Assembly: GCF_026151205.1 (NCBI RefSeq)
Contig: NC_087082.1
Span: forward strand, 16,957,401 to 17,021,400
Origin: Bolinopsis microptera
Lineage: Eukaryota > Ctenophora > Tentaculata > Lobata > Bolinopsidae
Length of the DNA: 64,000 nt
Direction: 5' to 3'
Each line of letters starts with the position of its first letter. Position 1 is the stretch's first letter. A program made the position numbers and the translations under genes. The notes under the pieces were generated by a model. That model ran no database searches. It saw only the letters and a list, made by a program, of their open reading frames with translations, and was not told the DNA's origin. Of the stretch, positions 55,365-64,000 are shown piece after piece.

Positions 55365-57790
55365 GGGGTCGTTCAGGCAAGTTTCCATAAACGATATTTT
55401 ATGATCGGCGCCGATAATCGCTTATTGAGCGCTTTTTCGGCGCTTTTTAAAAAAAACCGTTTACAATCGCTTTTTTTACGATTATAAACGGTTCAAAAAA
55501 AATCGCTTATAATCGAATATAATTGATGTCATAATTCAAAAAAGCGCTTTTTTGAATTTAAAAGCGCTTATAAGCGCTTTTAAGCGCTTTTAAGCGCTTA
55601 CTAGCGTCGCTGAGCGATTTGAAAACGGTTTTCCAGTAGGATTGGCGCCAAAAACAGGTGGATAAGCGGTTGGCCGGATAAGCGATTCGTAGGCGCTTTT
55701 TTGAACCATTTATAAGCGATTATAAGCGCTTATAATTGGGGTGCAATTTAGCTGTTTGTAAAGCGCAAATAAAGCGCTTATAAGCTCTTTTAAAATTGAG
55801 TCAGGAAAACGCTATATTACATCTTATAACGCTTATAATCGATTATAAGCGGTTTTTTAGAAATCGCTTATTACGGCTAATTCATCGCTATTTCACCGCT
55901 TTTACCGCTTTTCCTATCATCCATGGCCAGGTGAGCAGGAATTAAAAAGCGCTTATAAGCGCTTTTTTGATGCTGCCCCTAGCCTGGTCGGAACGGGGTA
56001 GTGCCCGGAATTTAAAAGCGCTTATAAGCGATTTCTCAATTCCCCTTAACCTGGTTGGAACTTTCATGTGCTTTTCTGAGCAACCTGGGGTGCACCGGCA
56101 GAGTCAGGATTTAAAAGCGCTTATAGGCGCTTATGATCGCTTTTCTACCACTTTTCCTATCACCCATGGCATGGGTTGGCAAGAATTATAAAGCGCTTAT
56201 AAGCGTTTTTCAATGCTGCCCCTTACCTGGTCGGAACGGGGGAGTGCCCGGAATAAAAAAGCGCTCATAAGCGCTTTTTAAATGCTGCCCCTAACCTGGT
56301 CGGAACTGGAAATCAGAGTGCCCGCTTATAAGTGCTTTTCTGAGCAACCTGGGGTGCACCGGCAGAGTCAGGATTAAAAAGCGCTTATGATCGCTTTTCT
56401 ACCGCTTTTCCTATCACCCATGGCCTGGTTGGCAAGAATTATAAAGCGCTTATAAGCGTTTTTTCAATGCTGCCCCTAACCTGTTCGGAACGGGGGTGTG
56501 CCCGGAATTAAAAAGCGCTTATAAACGATTTCTCAATTCTCTTCAACCTGGTCGGAACTGGAGAGTGCCCACTTGCATGTGCTTTTCTGAGCAACCTGGG
56601 GTGCACCGGCAGAGTCAGGATTTAAAAGCGCTTATAGGCGCTTATGATTGCTTTTCTACCGCTTTTCCCATCACCCATGGCCTGGTTGGCAAGAATTAGA
56701 AAGCGCTTATAAGCGTTTTTTCAATGCTGCCCCTAACCTGGTCGGAACGGGGGAGTGCCTGGAATTAATAAGCGCTTATAAGCGATTTCTCAATTCCCCT
56801 TAACCTGGTCGGAACTAGAAATCAGAGTGCCCGATTATAAGTGCTTTTCTGTGCAACCTGGGGTGCACCGGCAGAGTCAGGATTTAAAAGCGCTTATAGG
56901 CGCTTATGATCGCTTTTCTACCGCTTTTCCCATTACCCATGGCCTGGTTGGCAAGAATTTTAAGCGCTTTTTCAATGCTACCCCTAACCTGGTCGGAACG
57001 GGGGAGTGCCTGGAATTAATATGCGCTTATAAGCGATTTCTGAATTCCCCTTAACCTGGTCGGAACTGGAAATCAGAGTGCCCGCTTATAAGTTCTTTTC
57101 TGTGCAACCTGGGGTGCACCGGCAGAGTCAGGATTTAAAAGCGCTTATAGGCGCTTATGATCGCTTTTCTACCGCTTTTCCCATTACCCATGGCCTGGTT
57201 GGCAAGAATTTTAAGCGCTTTTTCAATGCTACCCCTAACCTGGTCGGAACGGGGGAGTGCCTGGAATTAATATGCGCTTATAAGCGATTTCTGAATTCCC
57301 CTTAACCTGGTCGGAACTGGAAATCAGAGTGCCCGCTTATAAGTTCTTTTCTGTGCAACCTGGGGTGCACCGGCAGAGTCAGGATTTAAAAGCGCTTATA
57401 GGCGCTTATGATCGCTTTTCTACCGCTTTTCCTATCGCCCATGGCCTGGTTGGCAGGAATTAGAAAGCGCTTATAAGCGCTTTTTCAATGCTGCCACTAA
57501 CCTGGTCGCAACGGGGGAGTGCCCGGAATTAAAAGGCGCTTATAAGCACTTTTTCAATGCTGCCCCTAACCTGGTCGGAACGGGGGAGTGCCCGGAATTT
57601 AAAAGCGCTTATAGTTATAAGCGATTTCTCAATTCCCTTCAACCTGGTCGGAACTGGAGAGTGCCCACTCGTATGTGCTTTTCTGAGCAAACTGGGGTGC
57701 ACCGGCAGAGTCAGGATTTAAAAGCGCTTATAGGCGCTTATGATCGCTTATCTACCGCTTTTCCCATCACCCATGGGCACCTAAGGATTT
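55365..57790. repeat. Left arm of foldback element
   Basis: It begins with a GGCGCC-rich terminal segment, then cycles through four box types, each containing CCTGG: a GCTGCCCCTAACCTGGTCGG box, a CCCCTTAACCTGGTCGGAAC box, a CAACCTGGGGTGCACCGGCA box and a CACCCATGGCCTGGTTGGCA box. Boxes are separated by AAGCGCTTATAAGCGC-type palindromes. The four-box cycle repeats about five times with deletions. Two of the cycles (about 56820-57060 and 57070-57310) are nearly identical. Confidence 0.85.
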
Positions 57791-59860
57791 GAAAAGCGGT
57801 TATAAGTTATAAGCGATTACAATCACTTTTTATTGCTGGTTTTTACCGATTTATCTATCATTCTCGCGAGCATTATATACTTCATGAAACTGAGTGTCAG
57901 TTTGAAACTGAAACATATGTATGAGATTTTTATAAACATTATAATTTGCTGTCTATTTAGGATATCGATTCTATTCAAATAATTCAGTGTTTTTATTTTT
58001 CAGTTTTTAAAATACTCTATCACACTGTGACATGATAAATATAATATAATGACGAGCAATAAGCAAGTTACTTGGAGGACCCTATTGGGCTTAACCAGAT
58101 AGTTAAAACTTTCTACAACAATCGCTATATTTTTGGACGCCGATTCCGTACTACCCTCTTGCACTGAACATGACTGATAACGTAATTACCACAAAGCCGA
58201 TCAAATCAAAATGTCGCCCGCAAATCTGTGATCACTGTTCTAAGTAACAACCCTCAACCCTCGTTGCCATGGTTACTGGTTACTTTGACGGAGTTACTCG
58301 TCTAAATTTCTTCGAAGTAGCGTGCGCCGCTTTCTGCTCGATGGCAAGTGCTATATACGACGTAGCGCTCCAGGGCCAGACCATTAACAATGGTCAACTG
58401 GTTACTTTACTGGGCGGCGCTCAAGCTCAGCCTGTCATTCCGCCAAATCTTTATTCGTTTATTATGTTTATGAACATAATAGCCTGGGGTAACTGGTTAC
58501 TATGTGCTATGGATGACAACCTTTTGCTTTTTACCTAATTTGCACGTAGGCAGTCGTGCATACATACTAAATACAGAGTAATAATAATACAATAATAATT
58601 AAAAATGCTTTAAATTATGATAAAATTAGTATAGATTTTGGACGCTTTTAACGGGTGATACTCGTAATATATTTGTTTCAAATATTAGGACCGTCGACGA
58701 TTGACGGATGTTACTCGTCTAAATTTCTTCGAAGTAGCACGCGCCGCTTTCTTCTCGAAGTCGATGGCAAGTGCTACGAAGTAGCGCGCGCCGGGCCAGA
58801 TCATTAACAATGGTCAACGTCGACGAGTCCAACTCGGCGCGCGCCCTGGTAGGTTATTAACCTACAAGGACGCTTCAATTCCGAATCACCCCTCATGGCT
58901 GTATTATATATAGTTATAACCATAAGTTTGTGTGTTTATAACCATACAAGACGTATTTATACCATGCAAAACGTATTTATAAGCATGCAAGACACTTAAT
59001 TGTCGCCGGTCTAATTGCTTATATTTGTGATAAATATTTTAAGAGTATCACTTGACCATTGCATGTTACATGTTACTGGTCTGGCCCGACATAGCACGTG
59101 CCATCGTGGCATTTCGAGAAGAAAGCGGCGCGCGCTACTTTAGACGAGTAACATCCGTCAATTAAGAGTATCACCTGTTAACCATGGGTATTGGGTCTAT
59201 TTGTATCATTCAGGTCGCGTCGTGACATAGTCATAAGTAAATTAAACAATTGCGCGGTAATCGTGAATCGGTAAACAAGCTGATATGCCCATTTTACAGC
59301 ATGAACTAACATGAGACAAAATAAAATATTGACTCACAATGCGATGTCAATCTTTCAATTCACAGCTTGGCGAGGCCCAGTCTAGTGGTGAATTTTTACC
59401 AAACTAGCGAAGCGCAATGTTGAATGTGATTGCGAGAATTGACGGGTGACACTCGTAAAATATTTGTTCCATATATTGGAGTCCAACTCGGCTTTTACTA
59501 ATTCGCTCGCCCAAAAATTTCACGTGACTTTGGTTTTTATGGTTTTGCAGCCGTACAAAACGGTTTTACATAAATCCTAATCCCAACCCTAACCCTAACC
59601 ATAACCCCGAAGTTAACCATAACCCTTTCCACAAGCCTAACCCTAACCCGGGCCCTAAACAATCGAATTCGTATTTTACTAGCCTGTCACGTGACCAAAA
59701 CGGTTTTTTGCCCATAACTCTCCAGGGAAGCATTTTAACCCTACGTCATGGGGGGTGATTCGGAATCAGCGTCCAAAAATACACCGATATAGATCACTTT
59801 CATGCCCCAAAGGGCCTTTTCACAAGAATTTCCTTAAAATTTGGGCGAGCGATTTAGTAG
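57791..59860. repeat. Central segment of foldback element with nested repeats
   Basis: It carries copies of the GCGCGCGC interspersed family (58280-58550, 58650-58870, 59040-59170), a telomere-like tract (59575-59660) and a weaker inverted pair around it (CTCGCCCAAAAATTT near 59510 and AAATTTGGGCGAG near 59840). No gene is supported; the open frame at 58269-58538 lies wholly within repeat sequence. Confidence 0.65.
59575..59660 (+). repeat. Interstitial telomere-like CCCTAA tract
   Basis: About 85 bp of degenerate CCCTAA/CCATAA repeats (for example AACCCTAACCCTAACC), the complement of the animal TTAGGG telomere repeat. It is inside a transposon and flanked by ordinary sequence, so it is not a chromosome end. 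Confidence 0.8.
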
Positions 59861-61499
59861 AAGCGGTAGAAAAGCGATCATAAGCGCCTATAAGCGCTTT
59901 TAAATCCTGATTCTGCCGGTGACCCCAGGTTGCACAGAAAAGCACTTATAACTATAAGCGGGCACACTGATTTCCAGTTCTGACCAGGTTAAGGGGAATT
60001 GAGAAATCGCTTATAAGCGCAGCATTAAAAAAGCGCTAATGAGCGCTTTTTAATTCCGGGCACTCCCCCGTTCCGACCAGGTTAGTGGCAGCATTGAAAA
60101 AGCGCTTATAAGCGCTTTCTAATTCTTGCCAACCAGGCCATGGGTGATAGGAAAAACGGTAGAAAAGCGATCATAAGCGCTTTTAAATCCTGACTCTGCC
60201 GGTGCACCCCAGGTTGCTCAGAAAAGCACTTATAAGCGGGCACTCTGATTTCCAGTTTCGACCAGGTTAGGGGCAGCATTTAAAAAGCGCTTAAGAGCGC
60301 TTTTTAATTCCGGGCACTCCCCCGTTCCGACCAGGTTAGTGGCAGCATTGAAAAAGCGCTTATAAGCGCTTTTTAATTCCGGGCACACCCCTGTTCCGAA
60401 CAGGTTAGGGGCAGCATTGAAAAAACGCTTATAAGCGCTTTATAATTCTTGCCAACCATGGGTGATAGAAAAAGCGGTAGAAAAGCGATCATAAGCGCCT
60501 ATAAGCGCTTTTAAATCCTGACTCTGCCGGTGCACCCCAGGTTGCTCAGAAAAGCACATGCAAGTGGGCACTCTCCAGTTCCGACCAGGTTAAGGGGAAT
60601 TGAGAAATCGCTTATAAGCGCTTTTAAATTCCGGGCACCACCCTGTTCCGACCAGCTAAGGGGCAGCATTGAAAAACGCTTATAAGCGCTTTATAATTCT
60701 TGCCAACCCATGCCATGGGTGATAGGAAAAGTGGTAGAAAAGCGATCATAAGCGCCTATAAGCGCTTTTAAATCCTGACTCTGCCGGTGCACCCCAGGTT
60801 GCTCAGAAAAGCACATGCAAGTTCCGACCAGGTTTAGGGGAATTGAGAAATCGCTTATAAGCGCTTTTAAATTCCGGGCACTACCCCGTTCCGACCAGGA
60901 TAGGGGCATCATCGAAAAAGCGCTTATAAGCGCTTTTTAATTCCTGCTCACCTGGCCATGGATGTTAGGAAAAGCGGTAAAAGCGGTGAAATAGCGATGA
61001 ATTAGCCGTTATAAGCGATTTCTAAAAAAACGCTTATAATCGATTATAAGCGGTTATAAGATGTAATATAGCGTTTTCCTGACTCAATTTTAAAAGCGCT
61101 TATAAGCGCTTTATTTGCGCTTTACAAACAGCTAAATTGCACCCCAATTATAAGCGCTTATAATCGCTTATAAATGGTTCAAAAAAGCGCCTACGAATCG
61201 CTTATCCGGCCAACCGCTTATCCACCCGTTTTTGGCGCCAATCCTACTGGAAAACCGCTTTCAAATCGCTCAGCGACGCTAGTAAGCGCTTAAAAGCGCT
61301 TATAAGCGCTTTTAAATTCAAAAAAGCGCTTTTTTGAATTATGACACCAATTATAGTCGATTATAAGCGATTTTTTTTGAACCGTTTATAATCGTAAAAA
61401 AAGCGATTGTAAACGGTTTTTTTTAAAAAAAGCGCCGAAAAAGCGCTCAATAAGCGATTATCGGCGCCGATCATAAAATATCGTTTATGGAAACTTGCC
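59860..61499. repeat. Right arm of foldback element
   Basis: Reverse complement of the left arm's box series, with the same CCTGG-containing boxes in the opposite order and orientation (for example TGCCAACCAGGCCATGGGTG, TGCCGGTGCACCCCAGGTTG). It has fewer cycles than the left arm. It ends with the complement of the left terminal segment up to GGAAACTTGCC, after which the expected TGAACGACCCC end is replaced by a MITE. Confidence 0.85.
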
Positions 61500-61668
61500 G
61501 TCGTTCACATATTACGTAATCATTTTTTGGAACATTTTTACCCCCCCCCCCCCCCTCCGTAATCAGTTTTACACATAGCTATTGTGTCAAAATTACATTA
61601 GCGTAATCATTTGGAAACCCCCCCCCCCCTACCCCCCTCAGCTGATTACATAATATGTTAACGACCCC
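61500..61668. mobile_element. MITE forming the right end of the foldback element
   Basis: Inverted ends GTCGTTCACATATTACGTAA and TTACATAATATGTTAACGAC, with internal C homopolymers (about 61541-61554 and 61619-61629). It shares its right end with the MITE in HAUS7 intron 1. The outer TTA is the target duplication of the whole 6.3-kb element. Confidence 0.7.
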
Positions 61669-61873
61669 TTATGTAAATTAGGCAGATATGACCTCTAAAC
61701 TGTATTATTAGTGGAAATTATTTCTGAATTATCTTATTTACCAGCTGAACAGTGTATACACAGAGAACATGTACTATACACATAATTCAGTTGTGAACTA
61801 ATTTATCAACTGAGGTCAGTTTTATGTGATTTATCTCAATGTGCTTTTTGTTGTAAACGACAAGATTGATTAA

Positions 61874-62106
61874 CCCATTAGGGACGATAGGGTCGTTTTT
61901 ATGACCCACCTTTTCTAGACGAAAAACCAAATTACTAAACGCTATAACGAATCTATAGCATATATGCTCAAAATTTATTGGGCTACGTATAATGAAGCCC
62001 AATAAATTTTGAGTATATATGCTATAGATTCGTTATAGCGTTTAGTAATTTGGTTTTTCGTCTAGAAAAGGTGGGTCATAAAAACGACCCTATCGTCCCT
62101 AATGGG
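61874..62106. mobile_element. 233-bp palindromic piggyBac-type MITE
   Basis: It begins CCCATTAGGGACGATAGGGT and ends with the exact reverse complement. The arms pair over nearly the full length around a small loop near 61985-61990. It is flanked by TTAA on both sides (61870-61873 and 62107-62110). The same place in BTB copies 1 and 2 reads ATTAATTAAT without the insert, giving a direct empty site. Confidence 0.92.
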
Positions 62107-62403
62107 TTAATGTTATTCCTTTTTTAAGCTATATTTCAAATTTTGAACTGAAAAAATCTGGCAGTCACTTTAATATTGAGTATTGTTATGGCATGTTAAA
62201 GATTATTTCTATTGTTTTGATTTGATTCTTCCTCACGATTTTTTGAATGAATAGCACCTTTTTATTGTTTATTTTTACCAATTGTTTTTATACACATTAT
62301 TAAATTCGGAAATCTTTACACGCTACAGTTATCAATTATATAGTTTTTAAATCTACGAGCTTTAAATTCATAATTTATGTTTTAGCAGTTTATACGTTAT
62401 ATT

Positions 62404-64000
62404 ATGGCTCCAAAAATTAAAGTACCTGCCAACTTTGGTGTAGAACACATCAACTCTCCTGTACACGGAAATCTGCTTCTGAAGCTGAGAGATGGACAAG
62501 AAATCAGAACTAATTCCATGATCATGTCCTACAACAGTCCTGTTATTGACAAACTGACCACCAACCTGTTTCAGGTAAAAATATTAAGAGCAGGACAATA
62601 CTTTCAGTAAAATTGGTGACTGACGTACAATTATGTGCTTTCAATATCCTTACAATCAAACTTCTATTTTAGACTATGTTTAACTTAAATTCTAATAATT
62701 GATATCTGGCCCATTTCAGTCGTCTATTGAGGTGGATGATTTCACAAAACCAGCAGTCGACTGTTTTGTTGAAGCGCTGTACTCTGGTGAAGTTGATAAA
62801 CTAGAGAAGGACATCTTTGAAGAAGTTAACAAAATGGCACATGTATTCGATGTGTCCTGGTTGACAAAGAGATGTCTAAAGTTTTACAAAGCAGAAGTCC
62901 TGAAGTTTGAGAACAACTCGTACGAAGAGATGTTATTTGCTTGTGAGATTGCTAGCAGGGCGCATTATAATCTGAAAGACAGCAGATATGTCAGCTGCTT
63001 TGTGAAGAATGTTACTTTCAGTGGTAACGGTAAATTTTTCTTCTTACAGAGATATATGGCTGGATTTTCTAAGCTGTCAAAACGTCGTATTGACATGTCC
63101 TTAGCTATTGCTGCAAATGATCTCAACATTATCGGAAATTGTTTTGTAACTTACGTTTCCTTAACCTTGGAATGTAAAGGATTGGACGAGAATTCATTGT
63201 ACATGCTTCAAATACTAGATGTCCAGAAGTTTAGCCGTACTTTTCCCTCTGAATTAAATGAGTTAACGGACTTTCTTGCTGCTATAACTGAAGATTCTGA
63301 ATGTGCTGAAATGAAAGCGGTTGTAGAGAATTTTGTTAAAGGGAGAAATACTGGAGAGTCAAGTAGCTCTAAAGAAGAGCTAGAAGTTGATGAAAATACT
63401 GAAGATGTACAAGACAGTGATGGTGAGGATTGTAAAGATATTGCTAATCAAACTGAGGAAATAGAATCAGGTATTTTTACAATGTAAACTTTCAAAATTC
63501 TTTATTCTCATACGTATTTATTCGCACGTTATTTACACGTATCAAATCAAGTGTTCCATATATAATATTTAATCTATTATTTCTAGGTTGGATACAGTGT
63601 GTTAGTAACACACACTACACCCTGTCACACTACGAACCAGTACAGATGATAACTTACACTACAGAGACAGATAACAGTATTCTTGTGGATTATACTCTAT
63701 CTGGAGAAGGTGGGAGTAGTGAGAAACATATTTGGATTTATAGAGATGTTAAAACCTATCAGTGGAGTTATGTTATTGAGGGATGTACTCCACACAGTGT
63801 CAATAAACAGTTTCTAAATAATGTACCAGCTGTTAAACTCAAACACTGGATAATAATCAAAACTTCTACACACCTAAAGGTAGTGTGTAACAGAGTGACA
63901 GTTCTCAATTTCAACTTTGCTACTGACTACACACCAGGTTATGAGAATAATCACCAGGTTTGGTTGAAAAAATGCAAAAAAATAAGACTTATTAAATATA
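62404..64000 (+). CDS. BTB/POZ-BACK protein, copy 4 (runs off the window)
   Basis: Exon 1 62404-62574, exon 2 62720-63470, exon 3 from 63587 to the window edge; open throughout, with the same exon lengths as the other copies. BTB, BACK-like and acidic linker regions are intact. Intron 2 is shorter (116 bp against 170-193 bp). Exon 2 differs from copies 2 and 3 in its second half (YMAGFSKLSKRRID, NDLNIIGNCFVTYV), where it is closer to copy 1. The C-terminal domain lacks its last ~10 residues because the window ends. Confidence 0.88.

Larger units (their letters stand above)
55365..61668. mobile_element. 6.3-kb foldback DNA element with modular inverted arms
   Basis: It is inserted in the 3' flank of BTB copy 3 with a TTA target duplication (55362-55364 and 61669-61671). 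The uninterrupted site survives in copy 2 (TTAGTTTATGTAAATT). The outer ends are GGGGTCGTT and AACGACCCC. The left arm (55365 to about 57790) and right arm (about 59860-61500) are long inverted repeats made of recurring units separated by self-complementary AAGCGCTTATAAGCGCTT boxes. The central 2 kb holds other repeats. No transposase is present. A 3-bp TWA target and G-rich ends fit Harbinger-type mobilisation (inference). Apparent small ORFs repeated through the arms are by-products. Confidence 0.88.

Noticed and set aside
55967-57305. Repeated small ORFs with GVHRQSQDLKALIGAY
   Set aside because: They are the same foldback boxes read in one frame, present also inverted in the right arm; no start context or conservation pattern of protein.
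58269-58538. 89-aa open frame in the foldback centre
   Set aside because: It is made of the interspersed repeat blocks found elsewhere; no protein similarity recognised.
59575-59660. Chromosome end
   Set aside because: Short, degenerate CCCTAA repeats with ordinary DNA and genes on both sides.

Overview
The window reads as nuclear DNA of an invertebrate animal, probably a non-bilaterian such as a cnidarian (hydrozoan-like). It is AT-rich with GC-rich repeat islands. Genes have short introns with GT..AG borders and encode animal proteins (NEK11, HAUS7, APEX2, CCDC138). The space between them is crowded with LTR retrotransposons, LINEs, piggyBac-type and Harbinger-type non-autonomous elements and foldback DNA. 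The species cannot be named from sequence alone.

Layout. (1) 0-13 kb is mobile-element territory. It holds LINE 3' fragments, a hAT-like MITE, a complete Ty1/copia element (2091-7756) with apparently identical 190-bp LTRs and a 5-bp target duplication, an orphan LINE ORF1-like reading frame (8027-8938), a GC-rich interspersed repeat family, two TIR elements and an 8-bp minisatellite grown out of a LINE tail. (2) 13.3-18.9 kb is a nearly complete two-ORF LINE on the minus strand (called LINE-B here). Its ORF1 carries a partial PHD finger, coiled coil, AlkB-type 2OG-Fe(II) oxygenase and SGNH esterase. Its ORF2 carries a PHD finger, APE endonuclease and reverse transcriptase, and the two ORFs overlap by ATGA. 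(3) 18.9-26.9 kb holds three broken copies of a second LINE (LINE-A), remnants of other elements and a 1.1-kb palindromic piggyBac-type element. (4) 27.4-49 kb is the host gene block: a membrane RING-finger gene (-), NEK11 (+, 9 exons), HAUS7 (+, 5 exons) with a pentraxin-fold gene nested antisense in its second intron, APEX2 (+) and a CCDC138-like gene (+). (5) 49.2-64 kb is a tandem array of four BTB/POZ genes with one shared three-exon structure and a period of about 2.23 kb. A 6.3-kb foldback element (55365-61668) sits in the 3' flank of copy 3, and a 233-bp piggyBac-type MITE sits upstream of copy 4.

Functional links. By family knowledge, NEK11 (DNA-damage/mitotic kinase), APEX2 (PCNA-linked AP endonuclease), HAUS7 (augmin) and CCDC138 (centrosome-associated coiled coil) all act in genome maintenance or the mitotic/centrosomal apparatus. 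Their adjacency is an observation, not proof of co-regulation. Most host genes show a splice-acceptor-like AG a few bases to about 20 bases before the start codon, which would fit spliced-leader trans-splicing or short 5'UTR introns.

The strongest candidates for something new are the AlkB+SGNH LINE ORF1, the modular 6.3-kb foldback element built on self-complementary AAGCGCTTATAAGCGCTT boxes, and the BTB proteins with an unassigned conserved C-terminal exon. Exon coordinates were worked out by hand from splice signals and reading-frame phase. No database search was run.
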